DNA of 62,511 nt, taken from IMG/VR virus record IMGVR_UViG_3300047178_000142, positions 1-62,511 of that record; one strand, 5' to 3'. The position numbers were made by a program, and so were the translations under genes. The stretch is from a virus. Shown here one piece after another: positions 54,937-62,511 of this stretch (positions within the stretch are counted from its first letter, which is position 1; every line of letters starts with the position of its first letter). The notes under the pieces are model-generated. The model had not been told where the DNA came from, did not search any database, and saw only the letters and a program-made list of their open reading frames with translations.

Positions 54937-56442
54937 ATGCCCGTCTATAACCAGGGCAACGCGCCCCTGTCCGCGCTGTCCGTCCCCGATGTTTATGAGA
55001 ACGTCCTCGCCCCGCCCGCAGCCGCGGCGTCGGGTGTGGCGTCGAACATTCTGGGGATCGTCGGCACCGCCAGTTGGGGCCCGGTCAACTCCGCGGTCTC
55101 GGCCGCAAGTTACGCCCAGGCTTCGCAGAGCTTCGGGCCCATCCAGGCGCGCGCGCATGACCTGGGCACGGCCGTCACGATCGCTCAGCAGCAGGGCGCC
55201 AACGCCTTCTCGCTCGTCCGGGTGACCGACGGCACGGACACCGCGGCGACCGCGATGATCCAGACCAACGGCGGGACCGCGACGGCCAAATACACCGGCT
55301 CGCTCGGCGCATCGGTCGCCCTGACCATCGCTCAGGGATCGGCTCTGAACACCTTCAAGGTAACGATCAGCCTGCCGGGCGGCATCCCTGAGACCTTCGA
55401 CAATATCCCCGGCACGGGGGCCGCAGCGTGGACCAACATCGCCAGCGCCATCAATAACGGCAACGCGGTTCGCCGGGCGTCGAACATCATCGTCTTCGCC
55501 GCCGGCGCCTCCACGGTGACGCCGATCTTCGGTTCCTACGCGCTGGGGGGCGGCTCGGATGGCGCCTCGGGCATCACCTCCGTTCAGCTGATCGGCGTCG
55601 ACGGCGCGGCCCGCACGGGCATGTACGCCCTGCGCGGCTCCGGCTCGGCCATCGCCCTGCTCGCCGATTGCGCCACGCCCACGACCTGGTCGGTACAGCT
55701 GGCCTATGGTCTGTCGGAAAGCACCCAGCTCGTCGACGCCAATGCGGCGGGCGATACGCCGACGACCTTCGCCGCAGCGATGACCACGGCCGGGGTCGAT
55801 AATCCCTGGTTCAAGGCGATGCTCGGCGATTGGTGCTACTGGACCGACACGGTCAACGGCGTCACCCGCCTGGTCAGCCCCGCCGCGTTTTACGCCGGCT
55901 GGAAGGCCAGCAACCCGCCGAACCAGAGCGCGCTCAACAAGCCGCTGAACGGCATCGTCGGCACCCAGCGGTCGATGGCCAACCAGACTTACAGTTCGAC
56001 CGATCTGGCGACCATCGCGGCGGCCCGTGGCGACGTCATCTGCAATCCCTGCCCCGGCGGCGGCTATTTCGGCTGTCGCTTCGGCCGAAATTCGTCCTCT
56101 GACCCGACGCGGCATCAAGACGCCTACACCACGATGACCAACTTCCTCGCTGTGTCTCTGGACCTGTGGGGCGGGACATTCGTCGGCCAGGTGATGACGC
56201 CGACGGAGCAGCAGGAGGCGCAGGACTCCATCGGCTCCTTCCTGGCTGGACTGCAAAGCCCCACGGGGTCCGCGCCGCTCATCTCCGCGTATTCGGTGGC
56301 GGTGACCAGCAACAACGCCACCGGAACGCAAGTCGCGGTCGTCATGGCGACTTACTTCGGCATTGTCGAATACTTCATCATAGACCTGACCGGCGGCCAA
56401 AGCGTCGTCGTGCAGTCGACCAACCCCCTCACCAACGCTTAA
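54937..56442 (+). CDS. Contractile tail sheath protein
   Basis: The 501-aa protein has an N-terminus with SVPDVYENVLAPPAA, a variable middle domain and a conserved C-terminal part (GCRFGRNSSSDPTRHQDAYT, EQQEAQDSIGSFLAGLQSPT) typical of Mu/P2 sheath (gpL/FI) proteins. The sheath contracts to drive the tube through the envelope. It is followed by the tube gene. Confidence 0.88.
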   Translation: MPVYNQGNAPLSALSVPDVYENVLAPPAAAASGVASNILGIVGTASWGPVNSAVSAASYAQASQSFGPIQARAHDLGTAVTIAQQQGANAFSLVRVTDGTDTAATAMIQTNGGTATAKYTGSLGASVALTIAQGSALNTFKVTISLPGGIPETFDNIPGTGAAAWTNIASAINNGNAVRRASNIIVFAAGASTVTPIFGSYALGGGSDGASGITSVQLIGVDGAARTGMYALRGSGSAIALLADCATPTTWSVQLAYGLSESTQLVDANAAGDTPTTFAAAMTTAGVDNPWFKAMLGDWCYWTDTVNGVTRLVSPAAFYAGWKASNPPNQSALNKPLNGIVGTQRSMANQTYSSTDLATIAAARGDVICNPCPGGGYFGCRFGRNSSSDPTRHQDAYTTMTNFLAVSLDLWGGTFVGQVMTPTEQQEAQDSIGSFLAGLQSPTGSAPLISAYSVAVTSNNATGTQVAVVMATYFGIVEYFIIDLTGGQSVVVQSTNPLTNA

Positions 56443-56454
56443 GGAGCGCCCCTC

Positions 56455-56892
56455 ATGCCCATGAACGGCTATTCGGTCGGGCGCGACGTCGCGCTCACCT
56501 TGAACGACCCTATCCTTGGCGTCCTCCGCTTCGCGATCCGCACCGGGTTCAGCGCGAAGCAGGAGACCAACGACATCAAGGTCAAGCGCCTGGATGGCAT
56601 TGTCGATCATCTCGTCTTGCCCGACGGATGGACCGGGACCTTCGACTTCGAGCGTCGCAACGGCTCGCTCGACGATTACATCGCAGCCCGCGAGGCCGAC
56701 TACTATCAGGGCGTCAATAGTCAGACGCTCAAGCTGACCGAAACGATCACGAATTCCGACGGAACGATAAGCCAGTACCGCTACACGGGCTTGGTCCTCA
56801 AATATGAGGACGCCGGAAGCTGGACCGGCGACCAGACCGTCAAACAGAAGGTGTCCTGGATGGCCAGCCGCAGGCTGAAGGTGACCGGCTAA
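56455..56892 (+). CDS. Tail tube protein
   Basis: The 145-aa protein (SVGRDVALTLNDPILGVLRF, FSAKQETNDIKVKRLDGIVD, WTGTFDFERRNGSLDDYIAA) has the alternating strands and one helix of Mu gpM/P2 FII tubes. AAGGAG upstream; located directly after the sheath. One-base overlap with the chaperone gene. Confidence 0.85.
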   Translation: MPMNGYSVGRDVALTLNDPILGVLRFAIRTGFSAKQETNDIKVKRLDGIVDHLVLPDGWTGTFDFERRNGSLDDYIAAREADYYQGVNSQTLKLTETITNSDGTISQYRYTGLVLKYEDAGSWTGDQTVKQKVSWMASRRLKVTG

Positions 56893-57311
56893 TGGCGGCG
56901 CGCATCTCCAAGATCACCACGGCCGCGTCTTCCGTTTCGCAGAATGTCGCGCCCGCCGCCTCTGCCGCGACCAGTCCCGTGCCGGAGCTTCCCGCTGGCG
57001 TCGGCGTGGACGGGCGCAGCCGACGAATCCGCGTGCGAAAGCTCGACGCTCTTGCACGAATCGATTTTGCCGACGTCCTTGGCCCCGAGCGGATACAGAA
57101 TCCCTCGGTCTCGGGGCCAGCTGCTGTTGCCTTTTCGGTGATAGAAATAGCCGGTGAAGCGGTTGATCAGCCGAACTCATGGTCTGAAATGCGGATGCTC
57201 ATTAAGCGCCTAGACGATGACGGTATCGCTTGCGCCGCGTCCACACTCGTGCGCTCGGGCTATATTGAGTTGCCGCCGGAAGAAGGCTCCGATCCCACGG
57301 GGGAGCGCTAG
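56892..57311 (+). CDS. Tail assembly chaperone (frame 0 product)
   Basis: The 139-aa protein lies between tube and tape measure genes, the position of the gpG-type chaperone. N-terminus is low-complexity, with a helical core (VRKLDALARIDFADVLGPER, WSEMRMLIKRLDDDG). It ends four codons after a run of five G (57299-57303), at which the -1 frame is open. Confidence 0.75.
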   Translation: MAARISKITTAASSVSQNVAPAASAATSPVPELPAGVGVDGRSRRIRVRKLDALARIDFADVLGPERIQNPSVSGPAAVAFSVIEIAGEAVDQPNSWSEMRMLIKRLDDDGIACAASTLVRSGYIELPPEEGSDPTGER

Positions 57312-57508
57312 CCGATCAGGCCCGCATCCGCGCAATGGCGCAAAGTGCTGATCTTCAGCAACCCCTGTTTTTGATCAGCAAGGGGGTCAGCGAGGAAACG
57401 GCCTTTGGGTTGTCACCTCGCAAGCGCCTTGCTTGGTGCATAGCCGCAGGGATCAACGACGGCGGCGAGTGGGACTGGTCGGCTATGAAGTGGCGCGAGA
57501 AGTCATGA
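56892..57508 (+). CDS. Putative -1 frameshift tail chaperone fusion
   Basis: In the -1 frame the reading continues from the G5 run at 57299-57303 (last codons ACG GGG GAG) through GALADQARIRAMAQSADLQQ and FGLSPRKRLAWCIAAGINDG to TGA at 57506-57508. The P-site tRNA can move from GGG to GGG. A stop in the -1 frame just before the overlap limits slippage to about 57272-57303. The stop overlaps the next ATG (57505). The gpG/gpGT pair regulates tape measure binding in lambda-like and Mu-like tails. Confidence 0.6.
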
Positions 57509-58008
57509 GCGGCGAGTTTTCAATCCTGGGCTTCGTCCAGCACCTGGGCGTGATGGGCGCCGAAATGGCGATCGCCGAGCATGAAGCGTTGGAGCGGGCA
57601 GCGCAGATCGTCGAAAAGGAGGCGAAGGCTTCAGTCGGCGAGTATCAGGGCCAAGCGGGTCCGTTTGTGGCCTGGGCTGAGCTGGCTCCTGCCACGAAGT
57701 TTGATCGCGCGGGAAAGGGTTTTCCGGAAAACGAGCCAGAATTGAGAACTGGCGAGATGCGCGACAGTATCGAGCACACGATCATCGGTCGCGAGGCTCA
57801 TATCGGATCGAACTCTGACGTGCTTTATTGGCAGGAAGTCGGCACGAAGAACATGCCGCCCCGGTCGATCCTTGGGGGCGCGGCAGTTCGCAAGACCGAC
57901 GAAGTGCTCGCCGATATTAGTTCTGAGGTCATCACGGCGCTATCGGGCGTCGAAATCGGTCGCAACCGCTTCAGCCGCTCCATTCCGGGCCCGATCGGGA
58001 TCAACTGA
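57505..58008 (+). CDS. Tail completion/HK97 gp10-like protein
   Basis: The start at 57505 overlaps the frameshift ORF stop. The 167-aa protein includes LERAAQIVEKEAKASVGEYQ and YWQEVGTKNMPPRSILGGAA with PPRSILG, the hallmark of gp10/virion-morphogenesis proteins. Usually it lies before the tube; here it follows the chaperone, an unusual order. Confidence 0.75.
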   Translation: MSGEFSILGFVQHLGVMGAEMAIAEHEALERAAQIVEKEAKASVGEYQGQAGPFVAWAELAPATKFDRAGKGFPENEPELRTGEMRDSIEHTIIGREAHIGSNSDVLYWQEVGTKNMPPRSILGGAAVRKTDEVLADISSEVITALSGVEIGRNRFSRSIPGPIGIN

Positions 58009-58309
58009 CCAGCGTAGAGAGAATGATCGCCGCAATTACGCCCACGCCAGTTCCGACCATGGCGCAGACGCTCCAAAGCCAGGCCAGCCAAACCTTTTCC
58101 ATCCGAGGCTGCTTGTCCCACCACTTTTCGGCGCGCGTTTGACATAATGGCTTGGCCCTGGTTGGCGCCACGGACCAGTAGCTGTGCGAACCTACGTCTA
58201 TAAATTCGGCTTCCGTCTCGACCACGATTCCATCACCATGGAGATCGGCCAGTTCGCGCTCGAAGCGGCTAAGATGTGGCCCAACAACGGCGCGCTCAGC
58301 CATTGTCAT
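58001..58309 (-). CDS. Antisense membrane protein A (102 aa)
   Basis: The start at 58309 is preferred for AAGG spacing; 58303 is possible. One C-terminal helix (VWLAWLWSVCAMVGTGVGVI) marks a tail-anchored protein. Overlaps the 58296 gene and the gp10-like 3' end. It is leftward within the rightward tail operon. Not recognised. Confidence 0.6.
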   Translation of the reverse strand: MTMAERAVVGPHLSRFERELADLHGDGIVVETEAEFIDVGSHSYWSVAPTRAKPLCQTRAEKWWDKQPRMEKVWLAWLWSVCAMVGTGVGVIAAIILSTLVS

Positions 58310-58970
58310 CGTCTGCCTTCTGTCTACCCGACACCTGTAGACGTCCACTAAACGCATCCTCGAATGCCAACGCAATGACGGTGCCGTCGGTAAATTCAGT
58401 GCGTTTTATGACCTGCCCATCGACCACAGTCTTGACGTATTGGCAGGGATTTTCACATGTCATACGCAACGACGGGTGATCGGCCGAAGCCAACGTGTAG
58501 GTACCGTTTCGCTCTCCCAAGTATCTAAGCATTAATATATCTCCAGCACCGATACCCGCTTTTTTGTCGTCATCAGAAACAACAGTTGTATAGCCGTACG
58601 ATGAACCCTCTTTTATTTGGTAGTTATGGTCCGGCACCTGTTGGGGCTCGGCGGTCGCCTCTGTATTCGCCACCGTCGGCTCTGCGGCAGCGGCCTGAGG
58701 CGCGCGTCCTTGCGGCACGGTCGTCGGCGTTGCGGACGGAATCGCAGCTGCCGACATGATAAAGGCAATCACACCAACAAAAAAACGCGACCAGATTGGT
58801 GTGCCGCTTAGTTGACGAATTCTCCACGTGTAGGGGCAAAGGGCTGTGGCGACAATCAGGCCAAGAAAACCTGCCAGTCGCGCTTGCCCCGCGATCTCAG
58901 AGATCGCCACAATCAGAACAAGCGCTGATAGGACGACGCCGAGGAAGAACCAAGCTCTCTGCTTTGTCAT
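58296..58970 (-). CDS. Antisense membrane protein B (224 aa)
   Basis: Three N-terminal hydrophobic segments (FFLGVVLSALVLIVAISEIA, GFLGLIVATALCPYTW, FFVGVIAFIMSAAAIPSATP), then a probable extracytoplasmic C-terminal domain with two cysteines (MTCENPCQYV). It is the first gene of the leftward two-gene unit, and local GC is lower than in the tail genes. A phage exclusion or conversion role is inferred. Confidence 0.65.
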   Translation of the reverse strand: MTKQRAWFFLGVVLSALVLIVAISEIAGQARLAGFLGLIVATALCPYTWRIRQLSGTPIWSRFFVGVIAFIMSAAAIPSATPTTVPQGRAPQAAAAEPTVANTEATAEPQQVPDHNYQIKEGSSYGYTTVVSDDDKKAGIGAGDILMLRYLGERNGTYTLASADHPSLRMTCENPCQYVKTVVDGQVIKRTEFTDGTVIALAFEDAFSGRLQVSGRQKADDDNG

Positions 58971-59058
58971 TCAGGCCGCCCCGTCATACCAAAATCCGCC
59001 CTCACGCCTGATTTTGCACCAACTCGATTGCAAGTCGAGGTGAACGGGAGCCGAACGA

Positions 59059-60948
59059 ATGTCCGACGTCTATCGTATCGGCGTCAGCATCGCCATGCAC
59101 AACGGGGTCAGCTCCGTTCTCGGCATCATCGCTAAAGATTTGCTTGGTGTTCAAAACAATGTCGGAAAGCTTGAAAAGGGCTTTTCGCGACTGAAGCTGG
59201 CCATCGGTGGGATCGTCGCCATAGCAGCGGGCGCCGCTTTGATAGGCGGCGTCGTCAAGGTAGCCGAAGCCGCCGAAGAGTTGAGCCGGGTTCAAGGGTC
59301 CATGGCGGCGGCCGGCATTCAGAACCGCGACATCGCCCGTGCAACAGCTAGCGCGTGGACCACCGCGTCCACTGTTATGGGAACAAAGGTCGCGGACAAC
59401 CTGACAGCCATTGCACACCTGCGCGCCTCGTTTGGCAGCCTGGATGAGGCAATCGCGGTGGGCCCAGCCTACATGCGAAACGCCGTGGCCCTCGGCGCAA
59501 TCACTAAGAAGGATGGCGAGAGCGAGGCATTCAAACTCGCACAGGCCATCCACTTGAGTGGCGCCGCCAACGATCCGACGACAAAGAGGCTCAATCCGGA
59601 ACTCTTCGCCAAGGAGATGCACCTTTATACCTCTATGATTGCGGCGGGTCAGGGCAAGATCACGGCCGGCGACCTCCTGGCCTTTCAAAAGCAGGCCGGT
59701 TCCTATGGCGGCAACCTCACTGATGAGGGTCGCATGGGGATGATTGGTTACATCCAAGCGATGGGCGGGCAGAAGGCTGGCACGTCGCTTGCGACCACGA
59801 ACCGGGCGCTTAAGGATGGAATGCTGCAGAAGGCGTCTTTGGCGACGCTAGAGAGCGTTGGGCTGATTGACCCCAGCAAAGTCATTGGGGGCGGCCAGCA
59901 TCGCCGCGGTCGCGCTGCATGGCACGAGGTCGGCGGGAAATGGGACTACGGGCGCAGCAACGCCGAAGTCGGCAACGGAGCATCGCCGGGGGGCGGTGTC
60001 CAATTTAGACCCGGAGCGCTCAAGAACGAAAAAGACTTCCTGCACACACCCATGCAGTGGGTCTACAATACCGTTTTGCCGGCACTTCAAGCGCGCGGCC
60101 TGAAGACGACCGAAGACCAGATAAACTGGGTTCAGCACGCTAAATTGACAACGAATGTCACTAGATTGCTTGCTGAGGGTATTCGAAATCAGGGCGTAGA
60201 TACGCAAGAAGCTAGTAACGTTCGCCAAGCAACGAAAAGCGATCAATACAAGTCTGTTCAGGGCCGAGACCTCGGCCAGAACATCAAAAACCTTAGTAAT
60301 GCGTGGCACAATTTCATGACCGCCCTCGGCGCCCCGCTCATTCCTATAGCCATCCGAGGCCTGAAGGCCGCCACGGCGGGTATTCAGGCCATGACAAAGT
60401 GGGCGGTCGCAAACCCCAAAGCTGTCGTGATGGTTGCCAAGGCCGCTGTAATACTTGGCGCAGCGCTGGTAGGATTCGGGGTTGTGGCGGTCGGGATAGC
60501 CGCCTTTGCCGCGGTGGCGGCCGGAGGGGAAATCGCTTTGGTCATCGCGGGCGTGACCGCGATCCTTTCGGCTCTGACTGCATTCGTTGCTTTTGAATGG
60601 GGGTCCGTCGCCAAAGATTTTGATATCCTCAAAAATGCGGTCGGCGGGTTCTTTGGGTGGCTGATCCATGGCGATGGCCACCCTGGAAAGCGCTCCCAAC
60701 AAGCGGGTGACGTATTTAGCGCTAATATGTCGGCGACTGGCGCCGGATTACTGGGCTCAATAGGGTTTAAGCCGCCACCCAAGGACCAGACCGGCAGCAA
60801 GACCGGCGACGTCTACATGGATGGACGCAAGGTCGGAAAGATCGTGGCCAGCCATCTTGTGCCCGGCAGCGCGGGCCAGGCGGGCAACTCAACACATGAT
60901 GCGTCCATGAGCCCGATGCATGTCGGGCAGGCCTATGTGGGGCGCTGA
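59059..60948 (+). CDS. Tape measure protein
   Basis: The 629-aa protein follows the chaperones and has the expected hydrophobic stretches (KLAIGGIVAIAAGAALIGGV near residue 50; AAVILGAALVGFGVVAVGIA and GEIALVIAGVTAILSALTAF near 470-520) and long helices. It sets tail length, and at 629 aa predicts a moderately short tail. Overlaps the next gene by one base. Confidence 0.85.
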   Translation: MSDVYRIGVSIAMHNGVSSVLGIIAKDLLGVQNNVGKLEKGFSRLKLAIGGIVAIAAGAALIGGVVKVAEAAEELSRVQGSMAAAGIQNRDIARATASAWTTASTVMGTKVADNLTAIAHLRASFGSLDEAIAVGPAYMRNAVALGAITKKDGESEAFKLAQAIHLSGAANDPTTKRLNPELFAKEMHLYTSMIAAGQGKITAGDLLAFQKQAGSYGGNLTDEGRMGMIGYIQAMGGQKAGTSLATTNRALKDGMLQKASLATLESVGLIDPSKVIGGGQHRRGRAAWHEVGGKWDYGRSNAEVGNGASPGGGVQFRPGALKNEKDFLHTPMQWVYNTVLPALQARGLKTTEDQINWVQHAKLTTNVTRLLAEGIRNQGVDTQEASNVRQATKSDQYKSVQGRDLGQNIKNLSNAWHNFMTALGAPLIPIAIRGLKAATAGIQAMTKWAVANPKAVVMVAKAAVILGAALVGFGVVAVGIAAFAAVAAGGEIALVIAGVTAILSALTAFVAFEWGSVAKDFDILKNAVGGFFGWLIHGDGHPGKRSQQAGDVFSANMSATGAGLLGSIGFKPPPKDQTGSKTGDVYMDGRKVGKIVASHLVPGSAGQAGNSTHDASMSPMHVGQAYVGR

Positions 60949-61904
60949 TGGCTGACACGACGGTCCAGCTCGGCGACTTCACCTTCACGTCGTTCGAGGT
61001 GCCTGAGGTCATCCCGTTCGGCGGCGAGCAGGAGCTTGCGATTCACAAGCTGCCCGGCGGCGCGAAGGTTGTCGACGCCATGGGCTGGTTTCCCAAGGCG
61101 CTGAAATGGGGCGGGCGTTTCCAGGGAGAGAACGCGAAGGCGCGCGCCCTTTATGTCCAGGGCCTGTTTCAGATCGGCCAGGCGCTCACCCTCACCTGGG
61201 ACAGCTTTCGCTACCAGGTCGTGCCGCGCATCTTCGATTGCGATTTCGAGCGCTTCTATCAGCTGCCGTACACACTGGAGTTGGAGGTCGTTCAGGACCT
61301 GACGTCGCCGGTCACGACGGCGCCGACGGTCACGATTGATGATCAGGTCGCCAGCGACATGGCCAGCGCCACCGCTTCGGCGACCGCTGTCGGCGACACG
61401 ACTTTGACGGGCAACCTGACCTCCGTGCAAACGGCGATCTCCGCGGTTCCGACGTTTGAGGGCGCCACACAGGCGCAACTCACTTCGGTGCTAGGCCCGA
61501 TCGCGACGGCTCAAACCTATGTCGCCTCGCTCGTGGCTTCCAACACCGCGACGGCGAACGCCGGAGGCACTTTCTGCGGCATGGAGGGTGGTGCAGCGCC
61601 AGCGGCGCTCGCCGCCAGCCTGACGGGCTACCAGACGGCCATGACGACGCTGGCGAACCTCCAGGATGTCTCGAACTACCTTGAGCGCATCGCGGTCAAC
61701 CTTGAGGCCGACGGCGCGTCCGGTCCCACCCTCACTACGGCCGGCGGAAATCTCTACGCGGTCGCGGCTTCTGCTTACGGCGATCCCTCCGAATGGACGA
61801 CGCTCGCCGAAGCCAATGGGCTGACCGATCCGGTGCTGACCGGGCTGAACCAAATCCGCGTGCCCGCGCAGCCGGATGGCGACGGCGGCATCTGGCAGAA
61901 CTGA
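60948..61904 (+). CDS. Tail/DNA-circularisation protein with C-terminal LysM-like domain
   Basis: The 318-aa protein has an N-terminal half like Mu gp43 (DNA circulation protein N-terminus, GGEQELAIHKLPGGAKVVDA, YQLPYTLELEVVQDLTSPV) and a C-terminal LysM-like segment (NLYAVAASAYGDPSEWTTLA, EANGLTDPVLTGLNQIRVPA). It is fused where P2-like phages carry a separate gpX. The order before the hub protein is as in Mu. Confidence 0.78.
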   Translation: MADTTVQLGDFTFTSFEVPEVIPFGGEQELAIHKLPGGAKVVDAMGWFPKALKWGGRFQGENAKARALYVQGLFQIGQALTLTWDSFRYQVVPRIFDCDFERFYQLPYTLELEVVQDLTSPVTTAPTVTIDDQVASDMASATASATAVGDTTLTGNLTSVQTAISAVPTFEGATQAQLTSVLGPIATAQTYVASLVASNTATANAGGTFCGMEGGAAPAALAASLTGYQTAMTTLANLQDVSNYLERIAVNLEADGASGPTLTTAGGNLYAVAASAYGDPSEWTTLAEANGLTDPVLTGLNQIRVPAQPDGDGGIWQN

Positions 61905-61913
61905 AAAAGCGAC

Positions 61914-61940
61914 GGGCCGGCCTCTTAAGAGCACCGGCCC
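61914..61940. terminator. Hairpin after LysM-like gene
   Basis: GGGCCGG (61914-61920) and CCGGCCC (61934-61940) form a 7-bp stem with a 13-nt loop, without U-run. The rest of 61941-62073 holds no supported gene. Confidence 0.5.
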
Positions 61941-62073
61941 GCGCCTCGCTGAGCTTCCGACGCGCCACCCTCAAAAGCAGTGACCGCCATCCCAGCATCG
62001 CCTGGGTTTGAGGTTGTGGCGCACCGTCTGCCGGCTCCTGTCCGCCGTCAATCTGCATCGACAGGGAATTTGC

Positions 62074-62511
62074 ATGCCGACGCCGTCCGCCGCGCGGCAA
62101 CCGCGCTCGATCATGAAGGTCAACGGCGTGATCATGCCGTTCGAGGATTGGGAGGTGGACAACAACACCCACTACCAGGCCGACACCTTCCGGGCGAAAC
62201 TAGCAATCGACGCTCTGCCCGCCGGCTATGGTCCAGCCTATTGGAGCGATGCGCCCACGCTGGCGGTCGAGATATTCGTCGGCTTTCCGACGAACCCGCT
62301 CCAGTTCAGCGCATCTGACCTGACGAGCATCTTCTACGGCAAGGCCGACGACCTAGATCCGATGGATCTGATCCGGGGCGAGCTCGCCATCACCGGGCGA
62401 GACCTGACCGCAGAACTGATCGACACCAAAACGTCGGCGAAATACACCAACCTGAAGAGCTCGCAGATCGTCACCAAGATCGCGGTCGCGCACGGGCTCG
62501 CACCCGTGGTC
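62074..62511 (+). CDS. Baseplate hub protein, Mu gp44/P2 gpD-like (5' part)
   Basis: The ATG at 62074 is preceded by AGGGAA and opens the frame that continues at positions 2-832. The N-terminus has IMKVNGVIMPFEDWEVDNNT and a beta-rich body (AVEIFVGFPTNPLQFSASDL). An internal ATG at 62113 is an alternative start. The last 154 bases duplicate the left end with three substitutions, two of which change residues (Ala to Val and Thr to Ala). Confidence 0.85.
   Translation, partial: MPTPSAARQPRSIMKVNGVIMPFEDWEVDNNTHYQADTFRAKLAIDALPAGYGPAYWSDAPTLAVEIFVGFPTNPLQFSASDLTSIFYGKADDLDPMDLIRGELAITGRDLTAELIDTKTSAKYTNLKSSQIVTKIAVAHGLAPVV
62358..62511 (+). repeat. Terminal redundancy with positions 1-154
   Basis: The right end repeats the left end over 154 bp with 151 matches; the three mismatches fall in the last 30 bp. 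This shows a circular assembly or a circularly permuted/terminally redundant genome, with sequence variants near the junction. Confidence 0.9.

Noticed and set aside
54454-56610. 718-aa open frame on the minus strand opposite the sheath gene
   Set aside because: It is antisense to a clear sheath gene; the GC-rich third positions of the real frame keep the opposite frame open. Its composition (Arg, Gly, Asp-rich) is typical of such shadows.
61980-62318. GTG-started frame ahead of the hub gene
   Set aside because: It runs through the hub gene start in another frame and has no ribosome site.

Overview
The window reads as one complete, circularly closed genome of a tailed temperate phage. Positions 62358-62511 repeat positions 1-154 with three mismatches, so the unit genome is about 62,357 bp, and the gene cut by the left edge continues from the right edge. 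The sequence is GC-rich with strongly GC-biased third codon positions. Genes are tightly packed, with ATGA, GTGA and TGATG stop/start overlaps. A MucR/Ros homologue, a GcrA-type C-terminal domain and DUF2280-type packaging genes point to an alphaproteobacterial host, probably Caulobacterales (inference). A tail sheath, tube and Mu/P2-type baseplate genes indicate a contractile tail (myovirus morphology).

Layout. (1) Late block, rightward, about 45.3 kb through the junction to 12.5 kb: phage metallopeptidase-like protein, small and large terminase, portal, scaffold, major capsid, connectors, an HslV-like Ntn-hydrolase, sheath, tube, a tail chaperone with a probable -1 frameshift, tape measure, DNA-circularisation/LysM protein, then the baseplate series in Mu order (gp44-, gp45-, gp46-, gp47- and gp48-like). 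Two long fibres, an accessory fibre cassette, holin candidate and GH24 endolysin follow, closed by a strong terminator at 12564-12598. (2) Leftward early operon, 26.1 to 12.5 kb: small accessory proteins, an HTH regulator, a recombination set (coiled-coil protein, YqaJ/lambda-type exonuclease, its partner, DEDD exonuclease), a large serine recombinase with a possible attP beside it, and a string of Ea22-like, DUF551, DUF1653 and nuclease-like proteins. (3) Immunity region, 26.2-28.0 kb: divergent XRE repressor and Cro-like genes. The repressor is cotranscribed with a lipoprotein. GTYAC-N5-GTRAC-type operator candidates occur at both divergent intergenic regions. (4) Rightward early operon, 27.6-39.2 kb: small membrane proteins, GcrA-like protein, DUF1064, three DNA methyltransferases (one fused to a degenerate SNF2-type helicase), winged-helix protein and a DUF1376 replication protein holding a candidate origin. 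(5) Small leftward island, 39.3-41.3 kb, with a DUF5131 (Gp37/Gp68) protein. (6) Rightward segment, 41.6-45.3 kb: a DUF6456-like regulator, a Xer-type tyrosine recombinase preceded by a dif-like site, and many tiny proteins.

Putative morons on the strand opposite to their surroundings interrupt the late block at 7.7, 11.4-11.9 and 58.0-59.0 kb and the early block at 33.0-33.6 kb. The most unusual points are two site-specific recombination modules each with its own candidate site, the GcrA and MucR homologues of host cell-cycle regulators, the repressor-linked lipoprotein, and an AAA+ ATPase gene cut off at its Walker A motif and joined to an unrelated gene tail.
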